Of a stretch of 64,000 bases of DNA, positions 24,122 to 32,194 are shown piece after piece (position 1 is the first letter of the stretch; each line of letters starts with the position of its first letter). The position numbers were made by a program, and so were the translations under genes. Source of the DNA: JASJBU01 sp039714735 (GTDB lineage Bacteria > Pseudomonadota > Gammaproteobacteria > Chromatiales > Chromatiaceae); contig JBDLIT010000007.1 of NCBI GenBank assembly GCA_039714735.1, positions 1 to 64,000 of the forward strand, read 5' to 3'. The notes under the pieces are model-generated. The model saw nothing but the letters and a program-made list of their open reading frames with translations. It had not been told where the DNA came from and did no database searches.

Positions 24122-25528
24122 ATGACAGAAAAGACATCCATCCACGGTCAGTGGTCATCCCGGCTGGTGTTTATTCTAGCCGCGACGGGGTCTGCGGTTG
24201 GCCTGGGTAATATCTGGAAGTTCCCTTACATTGCGGGTGAGCACGGTGGTGGCGCCTTTGTCGCGGTCTATCTGGTCTGTATCGCTGCGATCGGCGTACC
24301 CATCATGATGGCGGAGATCATGCTGGGGCGGCGCGGACGTCAGAGTCCGATCAATACCATGGCAAGTCTGGCAAAGGAAGAGAAGGCCAATGCGGCCTGG
24401 TCCATCGTGGGTTGGAGTGGTGTGCTGGCCGGGTTTTTCATTCTCTCCTATTACAGCGTGATCGCCGGCTGGGCCCTGGCCTATGTATTGCGGTCGGCCA
24501 GCGGCGTGTTCAACGGCATCGATACCGTCGGGGTACAGGCGGTATTCAACGATCTGGTGGGCGATCCGGAACGCTTGTTGGCCTGGCACAGCCTGTTTAT
24601 GCTGATGAGTATGGTGGTGGTGGCGCGCGGGGTGCGCGCCGGCCTGGAAAAAGCGGTCACCTATCTGATGCCTGCGCTGTTCTTGCTGCTCATCGTGATG
24701 GTCGGCTATGCCATGAATACCGGGTACTTCATGCAAGGTCTGGAGTTTCTCTTTAAGCCCGATTTTAATCGCGTCTTCTACCAATGTGAAAGCGTGGCCG
24801 GCATCGAACAGTGCGAACTCAGCGGCAGTCCGATACTGGTTGCCCTGGGTCATGCCTTCTTCACCCTCAGCCTGGGGATGGGCGCGATCATGGTCTACGG
24901 TTCCTATATGCCGAAGCAGACCTCCATCGCCCGTTCGGCCATCCTGATTGCATTTCTCGATACCCTGGTGGCGCTGGTGGCGGGGATGGCCATCTTCCCC
25001 ATCGTGTTCGCCAACGGGCTCGAGCCCGGCGCCGGCCCGGGTCTGATCTTCCAGACCCTGCCCATCGCCTTCGGCGCGATGCCTCTGGGGCAGTTGTTTG
25101 GCACGCTGTTTTTCGTGCTGCTGGTGTTTGCCGCCTGGTCCTCGGCGATCTCGCTGATCGAGCCGGCGGTGGCCTGGTTGGTTGAGAACCGGAAGATGAG
25201 TCGTATCCGCGCCGCGGCCTGGGTCGGACTGACGACCTGGATTTTGGGGCTCGGCAGCGTCTTTTCGTTCAATTTCTGGTCGGGCGATGAGTACAAGCTG
25301 TTCGGCATGACCTTCTTCGATCTGCTGGACTACCTGGCGGCCAATATCATGCTGCCGATGGGTGGACTGCTGATTGCTGTCTTTGCCGGTTGGGTGATGA
25401 CCTCACAGTCGAGTAAGGACGAGTTCGCCATGCGGGGCTTCACCTATCGGCTCTGGTGGGTATTGATTCGGTTTGTTTCGCCGCTGGCTGTTGTGCTGGT
25501 CTTTCTGAACGCCGTTGGGGTCATCTGA
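24122..25528 (+). CDS. Sodium-dependent transporter, NSS/SNF family
   Basis: The 468-residue protein begins with the NSS signature SSRLVFILAATGSAVGLGNI followed by WKFPYIAGEHGGGAFV, which carries the sodium-site residues. About eleven to twelve membrane helices follow. Family members move amino acids or similar solutes with sodium; the substrate cannot be read from sequence. I chose ATG 24122, preceded by GGATAGG, over an upstream alternative. The gene sits between smpB and ratA, which are adjacent in E. coli. Confidence 0.9.
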   Translation: MTEKTSIHGQWSSRLVFILAATGSAVGLGNIWKFPYIAGEHGGGAFVAVYLVCIAAIGVPIMMAEIMLGRRGRQSPINTMASLAKEEKANAAWSIVGWSGVLAGFFILSYYSVIAGWALAYVLRSASGVFNGIDTVGVQAVFNDLVGDPERLLAWHSLFMLMSMVVVARGVRAGLEKAVTYLMPALFLLLIVMVGYAMNTGYFMQGLEFLFKPDFNRVFYQCESVAGIEQCELSGSPILVALGHAFFTLSLGMGAIMVYGSYMPKQTSIARSAILIAFLDTLVALVAGMAIFPIVFANGLEPGAGPGLIFQTLPIAFGAMPLGQLFGTLFFVLLVFAAWSSAISLIEPAVAWLVENRKMSRIRAAAWVGLTTWILGLGSVFSFNFWSGDEYKLFGMTFFDLLDYLAANIMLPMGGLLIAVFAGWVMTSQSSKDEFAMRGFTYRLWWVLIRFVSPLAVVLVFLNAVGVI

Positions 25529-25530
25529 AA

Positions 25531-25965
25531 ATGCCAACTGTCAGAAAAAGTGCGCTCGTTCATCACTCGGCTGCGCAGATGTACAATCTGGTGAGTGACT
25601 TTGAAGCCTACCCGGAATTTCTGCCCTGGTGTAGCGACAGCAAGCAGATCTCCCGCACCGAGACGGAGATCTGCGGTGAACTGGAGGTCTCCAGGATTGG
25701 CATCAAACAGCGTTTTTCCACCTGTAATGCCCTGGTAAAAAATCAGCGCATGGACATTGTGCTGAGAGACGGGCCGTTCCGAAAACTGGAGGGTGGATGG
25801 GTCTTCACTGCGCTCAAGGAGGGCGCCAGCAAGGTCGAACTGGTGCTTGAGTTTGAATTCTCCAACAAATTGATCGATGCGGCCTTTGGAAAGGTCTTTG
25901 GTCACATCGCCAATACCTTGGTGGAGTCCTTCTGTAAACGGGCGGATGAGGTTTATCGTGACTGA
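25531..25965 (+). CDS. ratA: RatA/PasT family protein (START-like, coenzyme Q binding type)
   Basis: The 144-residue protein has the polyketide-cyclase/START pattern: MYNLVSDFEAYPEFLPWCSD, LEVSRIGIKQRF, FSNKLIDAAFGKVFGHIANT. In E. coli RatA was reported to bind 50S subunits; homologues of the Coq10 group bind ubiquinone. The start codon lies directly after the transporter stop, and its end overlaps rnfH. Linkage to rnfH, bamE and smpB is the classical arrangement. Confidence 0.92.
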   Translation: MPTVRKSALVHHSAAQMYNLVSDFEAYPEFLPWCSDSKQISRTETEICGELEVSRIGIKQRFSTCNALVKNQRMDIVLRDGPFRKLEGGWVFTALKEGASKVELVLEFEFSNKLIDAAFGKVFGHIANTLVESFCKRADEVYRD

Positions 25966-26266
25966 GAGAAAGATACGAGTCGAAGTGGCCTACGGTAGAC
26001 TCGCTGAACAGGTTATCCTGGAAGTGGATGCCGAGCTGGGCATCACGGCTAAGGAAGCGGTGGAAAGATCCGGCATTCTGCAACGATTTCCTGAAATAGA
26101 TTTAACCAAGAATAAGATCGGCATATTTGGCAAGGCAGCCAAGCCGGATGTAAAACTCAATGAAGGTGACCGGGTGGAGATCTACCGTCCCCTGATAGCG
26201 GACCCGAAAGAGCAGCGCAAGAAACGCGCCGCCGAAGGCAAACAAATGAAAAAGGGTGCAAAATGA
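25958..26266 (+). CDS. rnfH: RnfH/RatB ubiquitin-fold protein
   Basis: The GTG at 25958, with GAGG six bases upstream, gives a 102-residue protein aligning with E. coli RatB from the first residues (RKIRVEVAYGRL) through SGILQRFPEIDLTKNKIGIF to GDRVEIYRPLIADPKEQRKK. ATG 25946 is an alternative start. The family has a beta-grasp fold; its function is not settled. It overlaps ratA by eight bases. Confidence 0.93.
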   Translation: MTERKIRVEVAYGRLAEQVILEVDAELGITAKEAVERSGILQRFPEIDLTKNKIGIFGKAAKPDVKLNEGDRVEIYRPLIADPKEQRKKRAAEGKQMKKGAK

Positions 26267-26320
26267 CCGAATGTCCAGTGGACATTCGCAGCATTTTGCA
26301 CGACCAGACAGGATGTCTGG
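26256..26320 (+). terminator. Tandem hairpins between convergent rnfH and bamE
   Basis: GTGCAAAATG (26256) pairs with CATTTTGCAC (ends 26301) around an inner stem GAATGTCC/GGACATTC. A second hairpin CCAGACA-GGA-TGTCTGG follows at 26304-26320. The first includes the rnfH stop codon. There is no U-tract, so it may terminate weakly or protect the mRNA end. The rest of the 170-base gap shows nothing else. Confidence 0.45.
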
Positions 26321-26436
26321 GCCGGGGGTAAAAAAGATTATCTAGGTTGCGCCAGGGATGGCCGTGAGTCATTTCCTTAGAGGCAGCAGACTTGGTCCAG
26401 TGGACAAACTCAGCATCCTACATGCTGGAACGATGC

Positions 26437-26910
26437 TCAATCATCCAAATCGATGCCGATCGCTCCCAGCGCTCGCTCGATAATGCCTTTGTCACCATCG
26501 TAGTCAGGTACACTGACCACGATCTCTTTTTTATCTTTCAGTGACTCGATATCTTCTGCAGGCTGGATATCACCCTGGTAGCTGATCAGAGTGTCATCAT
26601 CAAAGAACAAGCTGAACTGCTTGATCTCGAGTGGCTCATTGCGCTTTTTCATGGTGAACAGGAAGTCCCAGCGGTCCTGGTGAAAGACATCCACCAGTAA
26701 CGGGGTGCCAAGCACAAAGCGCACCTGTCGTTTGGACATGCCTGTCTTGAGCTCGGCTACCATCTCCGGGGTAATGATATTTCCCTGCTGGATCTCCGGC
26801 GTGTGCACAATACTGAAATCACTCCAGCTTGAGCAACCGGCAAGGCCGATGGATAAGCCTGCAACAAGTAAGATGAGAATCTTTTTTATTCTGAGTACAA
26901 TCTGCGACAT
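26437..26910 (-). CDS. bamE: Outer-membrane assembly lipoprotein BamE
   Basis: A lipoprotein signal ends in LAGC (Cys26 lipidated). The BamE/SmpA fold follows, with ITPEMVAELKTGMSKRQVRF, VLGTPLLVDVFHQDRWDFLF and an acidic C-terminal extension. BamE is part of the BAM complex that inserts outer-membrane beta-barrel proteins. At 157 residues it is longer than the 113 of E. coli. It diverges from fur across 83 bases and converges on rnfH. Confidence 0.93.
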   Translation of the reverse strand: MSQIVLRIKKILILLVAGLSIGLAGCSSWSDFSIVHTPEIQQGNIITPEMVAELKTGMSKRQVRFVLGTPLLVDVFHQDRWDFLFTMKKRNEPLEIKQFSLFFDDDTLISYQGDIQPAEDIESLKDKKEIVVSVPDYDGDKGIIERALGAIGIDLDD

Positions 26911-26993
26911 CAGGAAATTCTACCCTAATCAGCAGTGGTCCAACCAGGTTTTCCTGCACGGACGTTAAACCCATCAAGGCGGAGAGAGCGGTA

Positions 26994-27422
26994 TTGGATA
27001 ATCAGGAGATCAGAAAGGCGGGACTTAAAGTCACATTGCCACGTGTCAAGATCCTTGAATTGCTTGAAAAGAGTGCTCAGCGGCATGTCAGTGCCGAAGA
27101 TGTCTACAAGCTGTTGCTGGAGAATGATGAGGAGATCGGGCTGGCCACGGTCTACCGGGTATTGACCCAGTTTGAGGCGGCGGGGCTGGTGACCCGGCAT
27201 AATTTCGAGGGCGGGCACGCAGTATTCGAACTCGACCGGGGTGAGCATCATGACCATATCGTCTGCATGAACTGTGGCAAGGTAGAGGAGTTCATGGATG
27301 CGACTATCGAAAAACGCCAAAAAGAGATCGCTGAAGAGCGCGGTTTCGAGATGGATGAGCACTCCTTGATCATCTATGGGCGCTGTATGGATCCCAAATG
27401 CCCCGGACGGAGCAGGGATTGA
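26994..27422 (+). CDS. fur: Ferric uptake regulator Fur
   Basis: The 142-residue protein shows the Fur winged helix (LKVTLPRVKILELLEKS, IGLATVYRVLTQFEAAGLVT), the HHDHIVCMNCGKV metal site and the C-terminal CMDPKCPG pair. The start is a TTG at 26994 with GGAGAG upstream; no nearby ATG fits. Fur uses iron as co-repressor for iron uptake genes. No clear Fur box was recognised in the 83-base divergent region with bamE. Confidence 0.93.
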   Translation: MDNQEIRKAGLKVTLPRVKILELLEKSAQRHVSAEDVYKLLLENDEEIGLATVYRVLTQFEAAGLVTRHNFEGGHAVFELDRGEHHDHIVCMNCGKVEEFMDATIEKRQKEIAEERGFEMDEHSLIIYGRCMDPKCPGRSRD

Positions 27423-27431
27423 CCGGCCTGT

Positions 27432-29108
27432 TTAATCGGCTGTCGCCGCCATCTCAATCATTTCCGAGGCATGGGCCAGGGTCTGATCGGTAATCTCCAC
27501 CCCGCCCAGCATACGGGCAATTTCAGCCACCCGTTCGGCTTCAGCGAGGCGGGTGATATGGGTGTGGGTTTGATTCCCGGCAGTGCTTTTTTTGACCTGT
27601 AGGTGGTGCAGCGCCTGAGCTGCTACCTGGGGCAGGTGGGTGACACAGAGGATCTGCCGGCTGTCTCCCAGTTGGCGCAGCATCTGCCCGACAATCTCCG
27701 CGACCCCACCGCCGATACCCACATCCACTTCATCGAATACCAGGCTGGGCGTCTTGCCATAGCGTATCGTGGCTACCTGAATCGCCAGGCTGATGCGTGA
27801 AAGTTCACCGCCGGATGCCACCTTACTCAGGGGTTGCATGGGCATGCCGGGATTGGCCGAGACCATAAACTCGACCAGCTCCAGGCCGGCTTTGGTCGCT
27901 TCTGCCTCTGCCAGCGGCCTGAGTTCCACGCCAAAAACCCCGCCGGGCATGCCGAGTTGCTGCATCGCCTGGCTGATCTCTTTGCTCAGTCGCTGCCCGG
28001 TTTTTTGGCGTTTTGTGCTGAGCTGGCGGGCCTGCTTGAGAAACTCATCCCATTGCCCCGCGACCTGGTTTTCGAGGGCCTCCAGGGTCTCGTCGGCATT
28101 CTCCAATTGCTCCAGTTCTTGCTCGATTTGGAGCAGCCGATCAGCCAGTGCTGCCGGTTTGATGCGGTATTTGCGCGCCAGGTCGTGAATCAGCTCGAGA
28201 CGTTGTTCGACCACCTGCAGACCCGCAGGGTCGAGTTCAAGCCCGCTAAGGTAGTCCCGCAGGACAGACAGGGCTTCGTCGACCTGGATCAGGGCGTTAT
28301 CCAGCATTTCCCGTGGTTCTTCCAGGACCTTGTCCATCTCTTGCAGAGAGCCTAGCTGATCCGTGAGCTTTACCAGCAGACCGCGAACTGAAGGTTCGGT
28401 CTCATCCAGGCCAAGCAGGATTTCCCCGGCGCCGCTCTGTAACTGCTCAAGATGGCTGAGTCGTCTATGCTCCTGGTTCAGGGTCTCCAGTTCAGCCGGG
28501 TGCAGATTCAGCGCTGTCAGTTCGTTGGCCTGAAACCTCATCAGGTCAAGACGGGAGGCGCGCTCTGTCGCAGCGTTGCTGAGTGCTTGCAGTTGTTTCC
28601 GGTCTTTTTGAAAACGCTTGAAACTGGCCGTCACCCGCTCTGCCAGGGCGCGATTGTCACCATAGGCATCCAGCAGTTGACGCTGGTGATTGCGGCTCAG
28701 CAGAGATTGGTGGGCGTGCTGGCCATGGATCTCGACCAGCATATTCCCCAGTTCCTGGACCTGCTGGAGGGTCACCGGACGACCATTGATGAAGGCTCGC
28801 GAACGCCCCTCGCGAGAGAGGATGCGGCGAATCAGGCAGTCATTGCCTTCGTCCAGGGCCTGCTCTTCAAGCCAGGTCCTGGCTTGTGCAGTGTCTGTGA
28901 TGTCGAATCCGGCGGTGACCTCCGCCCGATCCGAATCACTGCGGATCATGCCGTTGTCCGCCCGGTCACCCAGGGCCAGACCCAGGGCGTCGATCAGGAT
29001 CGACTTGCCGGCCCCGGTTTCGCCCGTCAGCACGCTCAGGCCAGGGCTGAGTTCCAGTTGCTGGGCTGAGACGATGGCCAGATCACGAATATGCAGTTGG
29101 GTCAGCAT
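27432..29108 (-). CDS. recN: DNA repair protein RecN
   Basis: The 558-residue SMC-like ATPase has Walker A (TGETGAGKSILIDALGLALG), long central coiled coils, the ABC signature region (VASGGELSRISLAIQ) and Walker B (LVFDEVDVGIGG). RecN acts in double-strand break repair. Its start overlaps the nadK stop (ATGA), forming a nadK-recN unit as in many gammaproteobacteria. Confidence 0.95.
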   Translation of the reverse strand: MLTQLHIRDLAIVSAQQLELSPGLSVLTGETGAGKSILIDALGLALGDRADNGMIRSDSDRAEVTAGFDITDTAQARTWLEEQALDEGNDCLIRRILSREGRSRAFINGRPVTLQQVQELGNMLVEIHGQHAHQSLLSRNHQRQLLDAYGDNRALAERVTASFKRFQKDRKQLQALSNAATERASRLDLMRFQANELTALNLHPAELETLNQEHRRLSHLEQLQSGAGEILLGLDETEPSVRGLLVKLTDQLGSLQEMDKVLEEPREMLDNALIQVDEALSVLRDYLSGLELDPAGLQVVEQRLELIHDLARKYRIKPAALADRLLQIEQELEQLENADETLEALENQVAGQWDEFLKQARQLSTKRQKTGQRLSKEISQAMQQLGMPGGVFGVELRPLAEAEATKAGLELVEFMVSANPGMPMQPLSKVASGGELSRISLAIQVATIRYGKTPSLVFDEVDVGIGGGVAEIVGQMLRQLGDSRQILCVTHLPQVAAQALHHLQVKKSTAGNQTHTHITRLAEAERVAEIARMLGGVEITDQTLAHASEMIEMAATAD

Positions 29109-29992
29109 CAGAGATTCGGGTATTTGCCCCAGCCCAGTTTGGCGCGCAGGGTATTGTAGTAATCGTGGCCCTCGGGGTGGATCAGGCGCACCCGGTTCTC
29201 ATCCTTGCGGATACGGATGATCTCTCCTTCCATCACCGGTAGGGTCACCTGGCCGTCACAGGTCAGTTGTACGCCCTCCGCATGTTCTCTGGCCAGATGG
29301 ATCTCGATCTCGCTTTCACCGTCCACCACGATGGGACGGTTACTCAGGGTGTGCGGGCAGATCGGCACCAGCAGCAGCGCATTCATGGATGGATACATCA
29401 GCGGGCCACCGCCTGACAGGGCATAGGCGGTAGATCCGGTCGGCGTTGATACGATCAGGCCATCAGACCGCTGACTATTGACCAGCTGGCCATTGATATA
29501 GGTCTCGAATTCGATCATTCGGGCGATGTTCCATTTGTGCAGAACGATGTCGTTGAAGGCGCGAATGCCGCCATTGATTTTCGACTCGTCACCCATATTC
29601 AGACGCAGCAGAAAGCGCTCTTCCTCCTCATAGTGACCGGCCAGTATCTGATTCAGCTTGGGTCTTATCTCAGCCGGGGTGATATCGGTGAGGAAGCCAA
29701 GACGCCCCAGATTGATGCCGAGCAGGGGGGTGTCATGCAGCGCCAGAGAGCGGGCGGCGTGCAACATGGTGCCATCCCCACCCACCACGATGACCAGATC
29801 ACTGCGGCAGGGCAGATCGCTCTCGGATGTGCTGGGAAGCGGTTGGTTGTCCAGCAGCAGGCAGGTGGCGTCTTCCAGCAGGACATCCTTTCCCAGTTCA
29901 TCGAGGAAGTCACAGAGCTGGCGTATCGTCTCTTTTACCGCAGGGTCACCATGCTTGCCGATGAGTCCGATGCGTTGGAAAGGTGTGGGCAT
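29108..29992 (-). CDS. nadK: NAD kinase
   Basis: The 294-residue protein carries the GGDGT motif (VVVGGDGTMLHAAR), NLGRLGFLTDI and the GSTAYALSGGGP loop of bacterial NAD kinases. It phosphorylates NAD to NADP in the cytoplasm. It is divergent from hrcA across 380 bases and precedes recN on the minus strand. Confidence 0.96.
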   Translation of the reverse strand: MPTPFQRIGLIGKHGDPAVKETIRQLCDFLDELGKDVLLEDATCLLLDNQPLPSTSESDLPCRSDLVIVVGGDGTMLHAARSLALHDTPLLGINLGRLGFLTDITPAEIRPKLNQILAGHYEEEERFLLRLNMGDESKINGGIRAFNDIVLHKWNIARMIEFETYINGQLVNSQRSDGLIVSTPTGSTAYALSGGGPLMYPSMNALLLVPICPHTLSNRPIVVDGESEIEIHLAREHAEGVQLTCDGQVTLPVMEGEIIRIRKDENRVRLIHPEGHDYYNTLRAKLGWGKYPNL

Positions 29993-30285
29993 TTATCAGG
30001 TTTCCGGCAAGCTGTTATCAGGGGCTAAACGTCAGATCGATCATGTCTGAGCAATTATGGGCAAAGCTGGTGCTCCTTCAAGCTATTTTTGCCGGGTACA
30101 GCCGCCGTATACCGGCCAGATGCCAGGCATCCGCCCGTTTGACTAGCTTATCTAATTCAAGGGAGTGCAACAATGCATTGAGCCGCATCACCGTGTACCT
30201 CGGTGTATCTGGTGGTTTTGTAGTGGAAAAACAGCTTGATAAAGAACTTGCATCCTATATAGACCAATTCCAGGTATCCAGCTGC

Positions 30286-30314
30286 TTGACTGAACCCGGT
30301 CCAGTTGCTAATTT
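30286..30314 (+). promoter_or_regulatory. Sigma-70 type promoter of hrcA
   Basis: TTGACT, a 17-base spacer and TAATTT form a near-consensus promoter. The predicted start (about 30321) falls directly at the CIRCE element, where HrcA binding would block initiation. The rest of the 29993-30371 gap shows no gene I can support. Confidence 0.65.
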
Positions 30315-30323
30315 CCCTCTTCT

Positions 30324-30350
30324 TTGTCACTCTGGACGTTAGAGTGCTAA
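30324..30350 (+). promoter_or_regulatory. CIRCE operator for HrcA
   Basis: TTGTCACTC-N9-GAGTGCTAA matches the CIRCE consensus TTAGCACTC-N9-GAGTGCTAA: the right arm is perfect and the left arm 7 of 9. It lies 22 bases before the hrcA start codon, consistent with autorepression of hrcA and perhaps the genes downstream. Confidence 0.8.
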
Positions 30351-30371
30351 AAGCTGAATTACGGAGCCGAA

Positions 30372-31427
30372 TTGTCTAGCAGTAAAAACATCAGTGAAAG
30401 CAATGTCAGTGAACGGGCGCAACACTTTCTCAAGGCGCTGATCGAACGTTATATCCGGGACGGTCAGCCCGTAGGTTCACGCACCCTGGCCAAGGATGCG
30501 GGTCTGGAATTGAGTCCCGCCACCATCCGGAATGTGATGGCCGATCTTGAGGATCTGGGATTGGTCTCTTCTCCACACACCTCCGCGGGGCGCATTCCCA
30601 CCGTCACGGGCTTCCGCATGTTTATCGATTCGCTGCTCACAGTAGAGGATCTCAAGGCGCGGGAGGTCGAACGGATTCGCAATACTCTATTGCAGAGTTC
30701 CGATCCGGCAGTGATGCTGGCTTCCGCATCTCAGCTGTTGTCCGGCGTCACGCAGATGGCCGGGATCGTCACGGTGCCCCGGCGTGAGCGCGCCTCGTTT
30801 CGCCAGATTGAGTTTCTGCCTCTCTCCAACCACCGGGTGTTGGCGATTCTGGTGACGGATTGTGGTGAAGTCCATAACCGTATTCTGCATACGCATCGCG
30901 ACTTTACCCGGAGCGAACTGGATCAGACTGCCAACTTTCTCAATCACTCCTTTTCCGGACAGGACATGCATACGGTACGCCAGCGTGTACTGGATGAGCT
31001 GAATGAAGCGCGAGAACATTTCGACCAAACCATGACTCAGGCCCTGGAGATGGCGGGTGAAGTGGTGGATGTCAGTGAGTCGGAGGAGGATTGTGTGATT
31101 GCCGGCCAGACCAATCTGATGGAATTCGCAGATCTCGCCAGCCTTGGACGACTGCGCAAGTTATTTGACGCCTTTACCGAAAAACGCGAAATCCTGCATC
31201 TGCTCGACCAGTTTCAGCATGCCCAGGGTGTACAGATCTTCATCGGTGATGAATCCGGCTATCAGCTATTGAATGGTTGCTCGGTGGTCACGGCGCCCTA
31301 CCAGGTGGATGACCAGGTGGTCGGTATGCTGGGAGTCATTGGCCCGACACGCATGCATTATGAGCGGGTGATACCGATCGTCGATGTCACGGCAAAAATT
31401 TTGAGCGCGGCCTTGAAAAATCAATAA
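30372..31427 (+). CDS. hrcA: Heat-shock repressor HrcA
   Basis: The 351-residue protein has the N-terminal winged helix (FLKALIERYIRDGQPVGSRT, LSPATIRNVMADLEDLGLV) and the HrcA GAF-like and dimerisation regions. It represses through the CIRCE site just upstream. The start is a TTG at 30372 with GGAG six bases before. It heads hrcA-grpE-dnaK-dnaJ; E. coli lacks hrcA. Confidence 0.95.
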   Translation: MSSSKNISESNVSERAQHFLKALIERYIRDGQPVGSRTLAKDAGLELSPATIRNVMADLEDLGLVSSPHTSAGRIPTVTGFRMFIDSLLTVEDLKAREVERIRNTLLQSSDPAVMLASASQLLSGVTQMAGIVTVPRRERASFRQIEFLPLSNHRVLAILVTDCGEVHNRILHTHRDFTRSELDQTANFLNHSFSGQDMHTVRQRVLDELNEAREHFDQTMTQALEMAGEVVDVSESEEDCVIAGQTNLMEFADLASLGRLRKLFDAFTEKREILHLLDQFQHAQGVQIFIGDESGYQLLNGCSVVTAPYQVDDQVVGMLGVIGPTRMHYERVIPIVDVTAKILSAALKNQ

Positions 31428-31439
31428 ACGTCCCCACCT
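31412..31439 (+). promoter_or_regulatory. Sigma-32-like heat-shock promoter before grpE
   Basis: CTTGAA (31412-31417), a 14-base spacer and CCCCACCT (31432-31439) closely match the sigma-32 pattern (CTTGAAA ... CCCCATnT). The -35 element lies in the last codons of hrcA, about 70 bases before the grpE start. Confidence 0.6.
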
Positions 31440-31506
31440 GTTTGTTCATTCCGCCCTGCGGCGGTTGAGATCATTCCTAACAAAACAATCCGAGGTTAAT
31501 GAAGTG

Positions 31507-32112
31507 ATGGATAAGGATCAACCGGAACAGCCGGTAGAGCCCCAAGATGAGGTTACTGAAACAGAAGCCATTGATGCCGCGCCTGAAGAGGCTGCTGCAG
31601 AAAGTGCAGAGGCCCCGGCGGAGGATCTGACTCAGCTGTTGGAGGATGCGAGAAACAAGGCGGATGACCACTGGAACCAGCTGGTCAGAGCCAAGGCGGA
31701 ACTGGACAATCTGCGCAAACGCACTCAAAGGGATCTCGAGAACGCACACAAATTTGCTACGGATAAGTTTTCCCAGGACCTGTTGCAGGTCTGGGACAGT
31801 CTCGAACTGGGCCACCAGGCGGCGCTGGATGAGAGTGCCGATGTCACCAAACTGCGTGAAGGGACCGAACTGACCCTGAAGCTCCTCGCCAGCGTCATGC
31901 AGAAGAACGGCATTGAACAGATCGATCCGATGGGCAAGCCCTTCAATCCGGAATTCCATCAAGCGATGGCGATGCAGGATCGGGATGATGTGGAGCCCAA
32001 TACTATCGTCGCGGTGGTGCAGAAGGGATACATCCTGAACAGCCGTCTGATGCGCCCGGCCATGGTGATGGTATCCAAGGCGCCGGCGCCTTCCGTCGAT
32101 GAACAGGCTTGA
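31507..32112 (+). CDS. grpE: Nucleotide exchange factor GrpE
   Basis: From ATG 31507 the 201-residue protein has an acidic N-terminal tail, the long dimerising helix (WNQLVRAKAELDNLRKRTQR) and the C-terminal beta domain (FNPEFHQAM ... NTIVAVVQKGYIL NSRLMRPAMV). GrpE releases ADP from DnaK. It follows hrcA and precedes dnaK, each with its own sigma-32-like promoter. Confidence 0.95.
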   Translation: MDKDQPEQPVEPQDEVTETEAIDAAPEEAAAESAEAPAEDLTQLLEDARNKADDHWNQLVRAKAELDNLRKRTQRDLENAHKFATDKFSQDLLQVWDSLELGHQAALDESADVTKLREGTELTLKLLASVMQKNGIEQIDPMGKPFNPEFHQAMAMQDRDDVEPNTIVAVVQKGYILNSRLMRPAMVMVSKAPAPSVDEQA

Positions 32113-32136
32113 ACTTTATCATCGCTGCCCCCACAT
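32108..32136 (+). promoter_or_regulatory. Sigma-32-like heat-shock promoter before dnaK
   Basis: CTTGAA (32108-32113), a 15-base spacer and CCCCACAT (32129-32136) form a second sigma-32-type promoter. It straddles the grpE stop codon, about 60 bases before dnaK. Confidence 0.6.
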
Positions 32137-32194
32137 CAGGTGCAGTTAGCAAGAATTACCACTTTATTAGATAAGAATTCGGAGAACTCAAATC

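Noticed and set aside
29983..30342. 119-codon plus-strand frame before hrcA
   Set aside because: It overlaps the nadK start and the hrcA promoter/CIRCE, lacks a ribosome site and has an unnatural composition.
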